NCBI RefSeq assembly: GCF_000788395.1
Contig: NZ_CP009888.1
Location: forward strand, 2,004,001-2,068,000
DNA from: Pseudoalteromonas piratica
GTDB taxonomy: Bacteria > Pseudomonadota > Gammaproteobacteria > Enterobacterales > Alteromonadaceae
Length of the DNA stretch: 64,000 nt
Direction of reading: 5' to 3'
Shown in pieces: positions 44,487 through 53,658 of this stretch; the stretch's first letter is position 1; each line of letters opens with the position of its first letter. The position numbers and the translations under genes are program-made. Under the pieces are notes generated by a model. It ran no database searches, had not been told where the DNA came from, and was given only the letters and a program-made list of their open reading frames with translations.

Positions 44487-46031
44487 TTACACCTTACTTA
44501 AGCCAAATTGCTTGATTTTATTAATCACCGTTAAATTATCTTCTAAATAGTCAGCAACCTGAATTGCTTGCCTTTGGATTAAACCAAACTGCTTTTGTGC
44601 AATGTCTGGTGCTTGATAACGATAAGCGATATCACCAATGTCTGTCGGGAAATTCATCCCGTATAAAACGTACAAATAATTTTCTAAGCGAAACGCATCA
44701 AAACCACGTTCAAAATCATATAAGCTTGGAATATGCGTACGCCAATGTGCAAGCTTTTCTTGTAATTCCAAAGGCCAACTAGCTGTATCACGATTATCAC
44801 GCCAAAATGCGGTATCGTCCCTGTCGGATACGGCATAATGCATTTTGATAAAGTTTATTACCCCTTGCCATAAACCACTCACATAGTTGTTATAGCGTTT
44901 TTCAGCTTGGGCTAATTGTGCTGTATTGGTGGGGAAGGATTTAGCAAGTAATTTAGCGGTAGCATCAAAAGCAAGTAGACCAGTGGCTTCAAGAGGCTCA
45001 ACAAACCCTTGAGATAAACCAATGGCAACACAGTTTTTATGCCAAAATTTTTCACGATGGCCAATTTTCATATCTATCAAACGTGGTTGTATTTCTTCCA
45101 CTGGTTTATTTAAGTAATTTGCAAGCGTGGCCTTTGCTTCATCAACGCTGCAATGCTTTGAAGAAAACACATGACCGATACCACGCCTTGTAGGCAGTGC
45201 AATATCCCATATCCAGCCGGCATCACATGCTGTTGCAATAGTCGATGAGGGGAGTTCTGGCATTTCGTTGTCATGTGGCACTTGAATCGCAAGTGCTTTA
45301 TCGACAAATAACACATCACTTTTCCCAATAAAAGGGACGTTTAACGCATGCCCGATTAAACGGCTGCAAAAGCCAGAGCAATCAATATAAAAATCTGATT
45401 TAAATACATCGCCTTGTAAACTAATTAGAGTGTCGATTGTACCATCACTTGAAAGCGTCACATCCTCAATATGTGCCATTAGGTGTTCAACACCTAAATT
45501 GTCAATCGCATGGTGTTTAAGTAAATCTGAAAATTTGTACGCATCTAAGTGATAGCCATACGCCGCTTGCCCAGAAAATTCCGGGTCAGTAATGGCTTTG
45601 GGAGATTTATGATTATCACACAACAGCGCTTGACGACTCATGGCATGCGCAAAGGGCATTACTGGGTTTTGAAGCCAAGCGGCAACACTGTCATTATCTA
45701 AAATAGGGTAGTCAAAAGGGTGATAGTACGAGTGCATTTTGCCATCTACAGGCTTCATCCAGTTATCAAATTGAATGCCTTGTTTAAAGGAAACATCACA
45801 CTCTTTAATAAACTTTTCTTCACTGATGCCAAACTCTTTAAGTGTATTTCGCATCAAAGGTACGGTGCCTTCGCCCACACCAATAGTTGGAGTGTCGGGG
45901 GATTCAATTACTGTAATCTTAATACCGTGTTGTTCTTTAGGTTTTAGATTAATTGCTAAATGATTAGCAGCAAGCCAACCGGCTGTACCACCACCTAAAA
46001 TAATAATTGATTGAATCGACTTAGTTTGCAT
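44487..46031 (-). CDS. Tryptophan-halogenase-family flavoprotein B, altered WxWxIP
   Basis: The start was placed at ATG 46031 (514 residues) because [13 protein letters not shown], the FAD motif, follows closely; an upstream frame start at 46076 would run across the operator. It has [11 protein letters not shown], the catalytic-type Lys in [10 protein letters not shown], and [18 protein letters not shown]. The WxWxIP motif reads WIWDIAL here: the Pro is replaced by Ala, which differs from copy A. It is first in a three-gene operon with a half-degenerate LacI-type operator 20 bp upstream of its start. Confidence 0.88.
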   Translation of the reverse strand: MQTKSIQSIIILGGGTAGWLAANHLAINLKPKEQHGIKITVIESPDTPTIGVGEGTVPLMRNTLKEFGISEEKFIKECDVSFKQGIQFDNWMKPVDGKMHSYYHPFDYPILDNDSVAAWLQNPVMPFAHAMSRQALLCDNHKSPKAITDPEFSGQAAYGYHLDAYKFSDLLKHHAIDNLGVEHLMAHIEDVTLSSDGTIDTLISLQGDVFKSDFYIDCSGFCSRLIGHALNVPFIGKSDVLFVDKALAIQVPHDNEMPELPSSTIATACDAGWIWDIALPTRRGIGHVFSSKHCSVDEAKATLANYLNKPVEEIQPRLIDMKIGHREKFWHKNCVAIGLSQGFVEPLEATGLLAFDATAKLLAKSFPTNTAQLAQAEKRYNNYVSGLWQGVINFIKMHYAVSDRDDTAFWRDNRDTASWPLELQEKLAHWRTHIPSLYDFERGFDAFRLENYLYVLYGMNFPTDIGDIAYRYQAPDIAQKQFGLIQRQAIQVADYLEDNLTVINKIKQFGLSKV

Positions 46032-46050
46032 TTCGACACTTCTTAATAAA

Positions 46051-46064
46051 TGACAGCGCTGTTT
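46051..46064. promoter_or_regulatory. LacI-type operator O6 (halogenase operon)
   Basis: TGACAGC-GCTGTTT: perfect left half and centre, right half changed at the end (TGTTT for TGTCA). It lies 20 bp before the first halogenase start, a repressor-like position. Confidence 0.5.
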
Positions 46065-46280
46065 TGTTGTTATCAATTAGACACAAATTGTGGCTTTTTG
46101 TCACCCGTTCCCTTGAAAAATAATTGTTCGTCCTTATATCATTTTGTAATGAAATGTTGGGCATCAAATAGACGTTTACATACATTAAAAAGAAACGAGG
46201 TTTTTACTTTCTTTTTACAATCAAAACCGCTAGCCTAGCAGCACTATTATAAATAATTAGAATCCTATTGGAGCAGTAAG

Positions 46281-46991
46281 ATGACGGACGTAGTAAAGCC
46301 TCTTCATAATGTTGAACACAAAGATGTTAAAATTAAAAACGGTTTCAACACAGACCTAGTTAAAGATCAACATTTAGTACCAGTTGTTGCACACGAATTT
46401 GCACGTGTAGCTAACGAATACCCAATCGTATTTGTAAAAAATAACGAAACAGGTGAATTCCAGCCAGTTGCAATGCTTGGTTTAGAGCCAAATGAAAACC
46501 TGTTTGTGAAAGACGGCAAATGGCAAGGTGCTTACCTTCCTCACGCACTAACGCGTTACCCGTTAGTACTTAGCAAAAACCCAGAGAATGAAGACCAGTT
46601 ATTCGTTGGTATTAACGAATCAAGCGATCTTGTAAATAAAGAAGAAGGTAATGCACTTTTCGATGAGAAAGGTGAAGAGACAGATTACCTTAAGCGTCGT
46701 AAAGAAGGTTTAATTGCATTTGTTGAATTCTCGCAAGTAACTGCGGCATTCACAAAATTCTTAGCAGATAAAGAACTACTTATCGCACAAACTCTAACGC
46801 TTGAAATCAAAGGCGAGAAGCGCGATATCAACGGTATCTACCTAATCGACGAGAAGAAGCTAAATGAAATGGCTGACGAAGAGTTTCTAGAACTTCGTAA
46901 GCGTGGCTACTTACCACCAATCTACTCATTCTTAACGTCAATGCCTCAAGTTAACCGTCTTGCACGTCTTAAAGCAGAGCAAGAAGCTTAA
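46281..46991 (+). CDS. SapC family protein
   Basis: The 236-residue protein has the SapC features: HLVPVVAHEFARVANEYPIVFVKNNETGEFQPVAMLGLEPNENLF, GAYLPHALTRYPLVL, and a C-terminal region LYLIDEKKLNEMADEEFLELRKRGYLPPIYSFLTSM. The family is named after a Campylobacter S-layer locus but its role is unknown; it is commonly next to tryptophan-halogenase, cupin and TonB-receptor genes. It is divergent from the halogenase operon. GGAGCAG precedes the ATG. High-expression-like codon use (repeated GTA, CTT, CGT) is seen. Confidence 0.88.
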   Translation: MTDVVKPLHNVEHKDVKIKNGFNTDLVKDQHLVPVVAHEFARVANEYPIVFVKNNETGEFQPVAMLGLEPNENLFVKDGKWQGAYLPHALTRYPLVLSKNPENEDQLFVGINESSDLVNKEEGNALFDEKGEETDYLKRRKEGLIAFVEFSQVTAAFTKFLADKELLIAQTLTLEIKGEKRDINGIYLIDEKKLNEMADEEFLELRKRGYLPPIYSFLTSMPQVNRLARLKAEQEA

Positions 46992-47012
46992 TTGAGCTTA
47001 TAAAACGTTAAT

Positions 47013-47038
47013 AAAAAAGCGCCAATCGGCGCTTTTTT
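47013..47038. terminator. Bidirectional rho-independent terminator
   Basis: AAAAAAGCGCC-AATC-GGCGCTTTTTT between sapC and convergent ydcH. Confidence 0.92.
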
Positions 47039-47052
47039 TTATGCATGTGTAT

Positions 47053-47301
47053 TTAGTTTTCTTTATGCGCTTTAAGCATTGAATAAAGCTCATCTTTTAA
47101 GTGTAAACGACGTAGTTTCTGCTTTTCTAAGTACGCATCCGTGGTATTTTCAACCCCTTCTTCGATGCGGATCACTTCATGATCCAGCTCATGATACTCT
47201 TTGAATAGTTTAGAAAAGTGCGCATTTGTCATTTTTAATTCGCGAATTTCTTCATTAAATTCAGGGAATTCATGATGCATGTCGTGTTTTTCGATAAACA
47301 T
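47053..47301 (-). CDS. ydcH: YdcH-type DUF465 protein
   Basis: The 82-residue protein is helical and highly charged. FSKLFKEYHELDHEVIRIEEG and KQKLRRLHLKDELYSML form the DUF465 core, seen in E. coli YdcH (about 74 residues). It is likely a small coiled-coil protein; function unknown. It is 12 bp downstream of the DksA-like gene on the same strand. Confidence 0.88.
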   Translation of the reverse strand: MFIEKHDMHHEFPEFNEEIRELKMTNAHFSKLFKEYHELDHEVIRIEEGVENTTDAYLEKQKLRRLHLKDELYSMLKAHKEN

Positions 47302-47313
47302 GGTTGTTAATCC

Positions 47314-47628
47314 TTATTGGGCACAGTTAATACAAGTTTGTACATAGGGTAATGCGTTTAAACGCTCGCTTGATATTGGATTATCGCAACGGCTACAGAT
47401 GCCATAATTATCATTTTCTAAGCGAGTGATGGCAGCATTGACCTGTTGAAGTTCTAAATTTGCTTCGTGACGAATACCATCGAGCACTTGGTCGTTTTCA
47501 CTTTCAGTGGCTTGTTCAGCAAAATCTTGCGAACGACCTTTTTTAAAGTCTGAACCAATAGCATTAATGCGTTTACTTAGTTCGATTTGCTTTTCTTTAA
47601 GCTCAATTAAAATCGCGTTTTTGTTCAT
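47314..47628 (-). CDS. DksA/TraR-type C4 zinc-finger protein
   Basis: The 104-residue protein has a coiled-coil N-terminal half and a C-terminal C4 finger, CSRCDNPISSERLNALPYV then CINC, with all four cysteines. It is shorter than DksA (151 residues) and similar in size to YbiI/TraR-type proteins. The N-terminal segment carries acidic residues (DFKKGRSQDFAEQATESEND) near where DksA tips enter the RNA-polymerase secondary channel. Action on RNA polymerase is inferred from the family. Confidence 0.85.
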   Translation of the reverse strand: MNKNAILIELKEKQIELSKRINAIGSDFKKGRSQDFAEQATESENDQVLDGIRHEANLELQQVNAAITRLENDNYGICSRCDNPISSERLNALPYVQTCINCAQ

Positions 47629-47781
47629 AATGCCTCCTATTCTTTACTTATTAATCTACGCCGCTGTGAAGCAATTGCGTTGATCTAGAACAAAAAAGAC
47701 TGTCTTTATGTGGTTCATCGAAAATGCTTGAAATAAAGCCAATTGCCTTGCAAATTAGACAGTAACAAAAGGAAAATACTA

Positions 47782-48798
47782 ATGAATAAATCACTCGCAA
47801 CGGCGCTCTTTACAGCGCTTTTATCTACCAGTGCGTTTGCTGCAAACGAGCAGCCATTTTCTATCGCTATTCATGGCGGTGCTGGCACCATAGATAAAAG
47901 TAAATTTACACCTGAAAAAGAAGCGGCTTATCGCGCTAAACTGCAAGAAGCGGTAGAGGCAGGTTATAAAGTGCTTGAAAACGGTGGTGAGAGTTTAACA
48001 GCAGTGACCACTGCAATTAATATTTTAGAAAACTCGCCATTTTTTAATGCAGGTATCGGTGCTGTCTATACTTATGATAGCCACCATGAGCTTGACGCCT
48101 CAATTATGGATGGGCGTGACCGTCAAGCAGGTGCAGTTGCGGGTGTAAAACATATTAAAAACCCTATCGATTTAGCGCGTTTGGTGATGGAAGAGTCAGT
48201 GCATGTGATGCTAAGCGGTGAAGGCGCAGAGCAGTTTGCTAAGAAAAATGGCATGAGTCTGGTTGAGAATACCATTTTCGATACCGAACATCGTTTTGAA
48301 GCATTACAACGAGCCAAAAAGAAACTTAATAAAACTGAAAATTATCAAGCCAATCATCGCGAACTGCCTGAACAATATAAAATGGGCACAGTAGGCGCTG
48401 TTGCTTTAGATAAACACGGAAACCTTGCCGCAGGTACCTCTACAGGTGGCATGACTGCTAAACGCTTTGGTCGTATTGGTGATTCACCGGTAATTGGCGC
48501 AGGCACATTTGCCGACAATCGCTCTTGTGCTGTGTCTGCAACCGGCCATGGCGAATATTTTATTCGCTACAGTGTGGCGTCAGATATTTGTGCACGTGTG
48601 CAATATCAAAACAAAACCATTAAACAAGCAGGCGATGAGGTTATTCATGAGGTGCTAAAGCCAATTGGGGGCACTGGGGGCGTAATTATTGTTGATAATA
48701 AAGGTAATATCAGTTTGCCATTTAACACCAAAGGCATGTATCGCGCATCTAAAATGGCGAATCAGCCAACCTATGTGGCAATTTTTAAAGACGAATAA
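47782..48798 (+). CDS. iaaA: Isoaspartyl peptidase / L-asparaginase (Ntn hydrolase), exported
   Basis: The start was placed at ATG 47782, 8 bases after AAAGGA, giving 338 residues with a signal peptide (MNKSLATALFTALLSTSAFA). The family motifs are FSIAIHGGAGTID, NPFFNAGIGAV-like NSPFFNAGIGAVYTYD, DASIMDGRD, and the autocleavage site GTVGAVALD whose Thr becomes the N-terminal nucleophile, followed by STGGMTAKRFGRIGDSPVIGAGTFA. It probably removes isoaspartyl residues from peptides in the periplasm. A terminator follows. Confidence 0.92.
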   Translation: MNKSLATALFTALLSTSAFAANEQPFSIAIHGGAGTIDKSKFTPEKEAAYRAKLQEAVEAGYKVLENGGESLTAVTTAINILENSPFFNAGIGAVYTYDSHHELDASIMDGRDRQAGAVAGVKHIKNPIDLARLVMEESVHVMLSGEGAEQFAKKNGMSLVENTIFDTEHRFEALQRAKKKLNKTENYQANHRELPEQYKMGTVGAVALDKHGNLAAGTSTGGMTAKRFGRIGDSPVIGAGTFADNRSCAVSATGHGEYFIRYSVASDICARVQYQNKTIKQAGDEVIHEVLKPIGGTGGVIIVDNKGNISLPFNTKGMYRASKMANQPTYVAIFKDE

Positions 48799-48824
48799 AT
48801 ACTTATTTGGTAAAAATTTAAATT

Positions 48825-48851
48825 AGGGAAGCGCAATGCTTCCCTTATTTT
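48825..48851 (+). terminator. Rho-independent terminator
   Basis: AGGGAAGC-GCAAT-GCTTCCCT followed by TATTTT, 27 bp after iaaA. Confidence 0.82.
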
Positions 48852-48903
48852 ATGGTTATCATTTTGGTATTATTAGGCTTTTGAATTTCCGCTTTATTTA
48901 TCT

Positions 48904-51900
48904 ATGGCTAATCCACAACAGCAACTGTATTCACTTCTCAAAAATTGCCTTAAAAAAGATCAGTTTCTCTTTAAGCGCCGACTCGATGGTGTGAAAAAAA
49001 TTAGCGATGAAGCAAAACAACTTAAAGTACTTTCAAGTATCACCTCAGATATTGAGAAAAGCATTGCAGCGCGTGAATTACGTTTAAAAAACCTGCCGAA
49101 AGTAAGTTACCCAGAAAACTTACCGGTTAGTCAGAAAAAAGACGACATCAAAAAAGCCATTAGTGAGAACCAAGTGGTGATTGTGGCAGGTGAAACCGGT
49201 TCAGGTAAAACTACGCAGTTGCCCAAAATTTGTATGGAATTAGGCCGCGGCGTTGCCGGGCTAATTGGCCATACCCAGCCGCGCCGATTGGCGGCGCGCA
49301 GCGTAGCTGCCCGTGTTGCTGAAGAAATTGGCACTACTATTGGTGAGAAAGTCGGTTTTAAAATTCGTTTTAGCGACCAAGTATCAAACTCAAGCTATTT
49401 AAAACTAATGACTGACGGTGTGCTTCTTGCAGAAATTCAACAAGATAGATTTTTAAATCAATACGACACCATTATCATCGATGAAGCGCACGAACGCAGT
49501 TTAAATATCGACTTTATTTTAGGTTATTTGAAAAACCTGTTACCGAAACGCCCCGATTTAAAACTGATTATTACCTCTGCGACCATCGACCCAGAGCGAT
49601 TCTCAAAACATTTTAATAATGCGCCGATTATTGAAGTCTCGGGCCGTACGTATCCAGTAGAAGTGCGTTATCGTCCGTTAACTGAAATCAACAAAACCGA
49701 AATGGAAGCTGAGGGCGATCAGCTACAAGGGATTTTTGATGCAGTTGATGAACTAATGCAAGCTGGGCCGGGCGATATTCTTATTTTTATGAATGGTGAG
49801 CGTGAAATTCGCGATACTGCCGATGCACTCACAAAACGCGGCCTTGCAAATACCGAAGTGTTGCCACTTTATGCACGCCTTTCCAATGCAGAGCAAAACC
49901 GCATTTTCGCCTCGCACTCGGGCCGTCGTATTGTGTTATCTACCAACGTGGCTGAAACCTCGTTAACGGTACCGGGCATTCGCTATGTTATTGACCCAGG
50001 TACAGCGCGCATAAGCCGTTACAGCTATCGCACCAAAGTACAGCGCCTTCCTATAGAGGCTATTTCGCAGGCCAGTGCTAATCAGAGAAAAGGGCGATGT
50101 GGCCGTGTGGCTGAAGGTATTTGTATTCGTCTCTATTCAGAAGAAGATTTTTTAGGTCGTCCAGAATTTACCGATCCTGAAATTCTGCGTACTAATTTAG
50201 CGTCAGTTATTCTACAAATGCTTGCTCTTGGTTTAGGTGATATTAGTGAATTCCCATTTGTGCAAGCACCTGATAACCGTAATATTACGGATGGCTTACG
50301 ATTACTTGAAGAAATTCAAGCAATTACGCCAGTCACACGAAAAAAAGAGTACAAACTCACAAAAGCGGGTCGCGAGCTGAGCCGCTTACCTGTTGATCCT
50401 CGTCTTGCCAAAATAGTGCACGCAGCAAATGGTTTTAATGCGATGTTTGAAGCCATCGTTATTGTTGCAGCGTTATCGATTCAAGATCCGCGCGAATTTC
50501 CGCAGGATAAAAAGGCCAAAGCACAAGAAAGCCATGGCCGCTTTGCCGATAAAGACTCTGACTTTATTGCCTTTTTAAACTTATGGCGTTACTTAGAAGA
50601 ACAACAACAAGCTTTGTCGCGCAATCAATTTAGAAAGCTCTGTCAAACGGAGTTTTTAGCCTATATGCGTGTGCGTGAATGGCAAGATATTGTTTACCAG
50701 TTGGTGTCTACTTGTGAAGAGATGGGTTTTAAGATTAATCAAAACCCCAGTGATTATGAAGCAATTCATAAATCAATTTTGGCGGGTATGCTCAGCCACA
50801 TTGGTATGAAAGACGATAACCAAATCTACACAGGGGCGCGTCAAAGCAAGTTTTTTGTATTCCCAGGCTCTGGTCTTTTCAAAAAATCTCCTAAATGGTT
50901 GGTGGCAGCTGAACTGGTTGAAACCAGCAAACTGTTTGCCCGTATTAATGCCAAAATCGATCTAGCTTGGGTTGCACCGCTTGCTCAGCATTTAGTTAAT
51001 CGCAGCTACAGTGAGCCGCACTGGCAAAAGAAAGTCGGCGCTGTTATGGCATTTGAACAACAAACGCTTTATGGACTGACGATAGTTTCACGTAAAAGCG
51101 TACAGTTTAATAAGATTGACGCCAAGTTAAGCCGTGAAATTTTTATTCGTAGCGCTTTGGTGGAACAACAACTTGGCCAGAGTGAGAGTTTTTTAAACTT
51201 TAATCAAAAACTCATTGATGAAGTGCAAGATCTTGAACACAAAGCACGCCGTCGTGATATTTTGGTGGATGAAGAAACCTTAATGGACTTCTACCACCAA
51301 CGCTTGCCAGAGGGCGTCACTAGCCGTGTAGAATTTAATACGTGGTGGAAGAAACAGAAAAAAGCGGAACCTAAATTCTTACATATGGATAAAGCGGCAT
51401 TAATGCAACATGATGCCGCGCATATTAGTAAAGAAAACTACCCTGACGTTTGGCAGCAAAACAACTTATTTTTACCACTAGAATATCATTTTGAACCAGG
51501 ACAGGCGCTTGATGGCGTGGTGGTGCAAATTCCATTGGCCTTGTTAAACCAAGTGGAAAATACCGGGTTTGATTGGCATATACCGGCCTTTCGTCATGAA
51601 TTAATTACTGCACTGATTAAATCATTGCCAAAAACCACACGCCGTAATTTTGTGCCAGCACCCAATTATGCTGATGCCGTTATGGCCTCACTTGAGCCAA
51701 TGCAGGGCAGTTTTATTGACGCAATTAGCAAGCAGTTATTGCGTATGTCGGGTATCACAATTAAAAATCAAGAGTGGGACTTTGGCGCATTGCCTGCGTA
51801 TTTGAAACTGCAATTTGCGGTAAAAGATGAGAAGAATAAATTACTTGCAAGCGGGTTTGACTTAGACGAACTGAAAGAAAAGCTTAAGGGCAAGGTTAAC

Positions 51901-52797
51901 GATAACCTTGCCAAAGTGGCAGAGAAGGGCATTGAACAAACCGACTTAGTTGATTGGTCTTTTGGTGAGTTGCCTTCTTCCTATGTTCAAAAGCAAGGCC
52001 AATATGAAGTTAAAGCCTATCCGGCATTGGTTGATGATGGTAAAGCAACCAGCATTAAGTTGTTTGATGCTAAAGAAAAAGCGGATGAGGCACATTTGAA
52101 AGGCCTGCGTCGTTTAGTGCTATTAAATATTCCATCACCAATTAAATATTTACAGCAAAAGTTGCCAAACAAAGCCAAGCTAGGCCTTTATTTTAATCCG
52201 TTTGGTAAAATTAACGAACTTATCGATGATTGTATTGCTGCTGCGATAGATTCTATTTTGGCATCGAGTAGCACTATACGTGATGAACAGTCATTTAATG
52301 ATGTGAAAGAAACCATCCGTGGCGAGCTTGGCGATGCCGTTGTGGCCATTGCCCTCGATGTTGAAGCGGCATTGAGTTTAGTGAGTAGCCTCAATAAAAA
52401 GCTCAAAGGCAAATCGGATTTCACCATGATCATGGCACAAGGGGATATTAAAGATCAGCTTTCAAAGCTGATATTTAAAGGCTTTGTTACCAGCCATGGT
52501 GCAGCGCGCATTAAAGATGTTATTCGTTACTTGAAAGGTATTGAGCGCCGATTAGAGAAGCTACCTATCGATCCACATCAAGATAAATTAAAAATGCTGG
52601 ATGTTGAAAAGGCTGAGCACATTTTAAAAGAGGCCATTGGCAAGGCGCGCTCTAATACAGAAAAGCAAAAACTTGAAGAAATTAGGTGGATGGTAGAAGA
52701 GTTACGCATTTCTTTATTTGCCCAGAATTTAGGAACAGCGTATCCTATCTCTTTGAAGCGTATACAAAACGCAATTAAAGAGTGTAGCTCTGAATAA
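48904..52797 (+). CDS. hrpA: ATP-dependent RNA helicase HrpA
   Basis: The 1297-residue DEAH helicase matches E. coli HrpA length (1300). Motifs in order: GETGSGKTTQLPK (Walker A), TQPRRLAARSVAARVAEE (Ia), DEAHERS (II), SATID (III), LSTNVAETSLTVPGIRYVID (V) and QRKGRCGRVAEG (VI). A winged helix/OB region and the long C-terminal HrpA domain follow, ending in SLKRIQNAIKE. In E. coli it rescues stalled ribosomes by acting on mRNA. It is monocistronic; the 92-bp gap to the PilZ gene has no clear terminator. Confidence 0.97.
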   Translation: MANPQQQLYSLLKNCLKKDQFLFKRRLDGVKKISDEAKQLKVLSSITSDIEKSIAARELRLKNLPKVSYPENLPVSQKKDDIKKAISENQVVIVAGETGSGKTTQLPKICMELGRGVAGLIGHTQPRRLAARSVAARVAEEIGTTIGEKVGFKIRFSDQVSNSSYLKLMTDGVLLAEIQQDRFLNQYDTIIIDEAHERSLNIDFILGYLKNLLPKRPDLKLIITSATIDPERFSKHFNNAPIIEVSGRTYPVEVRYRPLTEINKTEMEAEGDQLQGIFDAVDELMQAGPGDILIFMNGEREIRDTADALTKRGLANTEVLPLYARLSNAEQNRIFASHSGRRIVLSTNVAETSLTVPGIRYVIDPGTARISRYSYRTKVQRLPIEAISQASANQRKGRCGRVAEGICIRLYSEEDFLGRPEFTDPEILRTNLASVILQMLALGLGDISEFPFVQAPDNRNITDGLRLLEEIQAITPVTRKKEYKLTKAGRELSRLPVDPRLAKIVHAANGFNAMFEAIVIVAALSIQDPREFPQDKKAKAQESHGRFADKDSDFIAFLNLWRYLEEQQQALSRNQFRKLCQTEFLAYMRVREWQDIVYQLVSTCEEMGFKINQNPSDYEAIHKSILAGMLSHIGMKDDNQIYTGARQSKFFVFPGSGLFKKSPKWLVAAELVETSKLFARINAKIDLAWVAPLAQHLVNRSYSEPHWQKKVGAVMAFEQQTLYGLTIVSRKSVQFNKIDAKLSREIFIRSALVEQQLGQSESFLNFNQKLIDEVQDLEHKARRRDILVDEETLMDFYHQRLPEGVTSRVEFNTWWKKQKKAEPKFLHMDKAALMQHDAAHISKENYPDVWQQNNLFLPLEYHFEPGQALDGVVVQIPLALLNQVENTGFDWHIPAFRHELITALIKSLPKTTRRNFVPAPNYADAVMASLEPMQGSFIDAISKQLLRMSGITIKNQEWDFGALPAYLKLQFAVKDEKNKLLASGFDLDELKEKLKGKVNDNLAKVAEKGIEQTDLVDWSFGELPSSYVQKQGQYEVKAYPALVDDGKATSIKLFDAKEKADEAHLKGLRRLVLLNIPSPIKYLQQKLPNKAKLGLYFNPFGKINELIDDCIAAAIDSILASSSTIRDEQSFNDVKETIRGELGDAVVAIALDVEAALSLVSSLNKKLKGKSDFTMIMAQGDIKDQLSKLIFKGFVTSHGAARIKDVIRYLKGIERRLEKLPIDPHQDKLKMLDVEKAEHILKEAIGKARSNTEKQKLEEIRWMVEELRISLFAQNLGTAYPISLKRIQNAIKECSSE

Positions 52798-52889
52798 AAA
52801 ATCGCAAGAAATGTAAATTTTTTGTTATTGGAAAACGCATTTTGCTGTGGTAATAATAGTCCTGCGACAGGAAGTTTAGGGGAAATCTA

Positions 52890-53186
52890 ATGTTGTATGA
52901 AGATAAACGTAATTTTTTTCGCATGCTGGTCAATGCAGAAGCGCAGCTTGTCATTTTAGATTCTGAAGCCGGAAGAAAAATTGATGGAGTATGTCGTGAC
53001 CTAAGTGCCAGTGGTATGTCGATTGAAATTGACGAGCCTTTAGAAGTAACAACAGAAGTAAAGGTGCGAATTGATGCCAGTAACAACAGTGTGCCGTCAC
53101 TTGATGCGTTAGCGAGAGTAGTACGGTGCAGTGAAGTAGAAGAAAAAGAATACCTACTGGGGTTAGAAGTATTAGAGATAAATTAA
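52890..53186 (+). CDS. PilZ-domain protein, c-di-GMP binding
   Basis: The 98-residue protein is a stand-alone PilZ domain: RNFFR at residues 7-11 (RxxxR) and DLSASGM about residues 35-41 (the D/NxSxxG motif). Both c-di-GMP contacts appear intact. It could be a diffusible receptor for motility or surface attachment control. It is monocistronic or read through from hrpA; a terminator follows. Confidence 0.88.
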   Translation: MLYEDKRNFFRMLVNAEAQLVILDSEAGRKIDGVCRDLSASGMSIEIDEPLEVTTEVKVRIDASNNSVPSLDALARVVRCSEVEEKEYLLGLEVLEIN

Positions 53187-53212
53187 AAAAGGAGCTAAAT
53201 GCTCCTTTTTTA
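53185..53212 (+). terminator. Rho-independent terminator after PilZ gene
   Basis: AAAAAAGGAGC-TAAAT-GCTCCTTTTTT. Confidence 0.9.
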
Positions 53213-53323
53213 ATGTTCAAAATACGCATAGCAAACCCAATCTCTTGAGTATCTCACGCTTTAAATTTAACTACTTTAACTGATACTGTTGAGGATGCTG
53301 TGAGTTAAACAAAGGATTTAAAT

Positions 53324-53599
53324 ATGAGAACATGGATAATCATTTTAGTTGGTTTAGTGGCTTCAGGGTATTTTACTGATGTGTATTCCGATTCGACGAT
53401 GCAAGCCATTGTTTGTCCAATTATTTTCACACTGCTTATTATGATTTCAATTTTAAAAGCCACAATTAACCCAAGTTTTACTAACAGTAATCGCAGTAGT
53501 TCAGATAGCAGCGGGTTTTTAGGGGGTGGTGGCTTTATAAGTGGCAGCGGTGGTTCAAACGGGAGTAGTGATTGTTCTGGTGGAGGCGGTGATTGTTAA
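53324..53599 (+). CDS. Small membrane protein with Gly/Ser/Cys-rich tail
   Basis: The 91-residue ORF starts at ATG 53324 with AAAGGA 5 bases upstream. It has two hydrophobic helices (about residues 3-17 and 25-45) and then a tail rich in Ser and Gly with two cysteines (GFLGGGGFISGSGG, DCSGGGGDC at the end). Similar Gly-Gly-Cys tails occur in small membrane proteins of unknown role. No named family assigned. Confidence 0.6.
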   Translation: MRTWIIILVGLVASGYFTDVYSDSTMQAIVCPIIFTLLIMISILKATINPSFTNSNRSSSDSSGFLGGGGFISGSGGSNGSSDCSGGGGDC

Positions 53600-53620
53600 T
53601 CCAGAACCATATAAAAGTAA

Positions 53621-53649
53621 CTGTCAGATCCATAAATAGGATCTGACAG
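53621..53649. terminator. Hairpin between the convergent small membrane-protein gene and rlmI
   Basis: CTGTCAGATCC / GGATCTGACAG is a perfect 11-bp stem with loop ATAAATA. On the minus strand TTACTTTTAT follows, a weak T-rich tail, so it may terminate rlmI. A single half-site (GTCAGATCC) also occurs at about 42950. Confidence 0.5.
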
Positions 53650-53658
53650 AATTTAGGC

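Noticed and set aside
42982-46031. A halogenated natural-product gene cluster
   Set aside because: No NRPS, PKS or other biosynthetic core enzyme is near; the neighbours are a TonB receptor, SapC and sugar metabolism genes.
46050-46238. 62-codon plus-strand ORF between the halogenase operon and sapC
   Set aside because: It starts at the operator palindrome, has no ribosome-binding site and gives an unremarkable composition; taken as chance.
52775-53229. Minus-strand ORFs opposite the PilZ gene
   Set aside because: They overlap the PilZ gene, which has both c-di-GMP motifs, a ribosome-binding site and a terminator.
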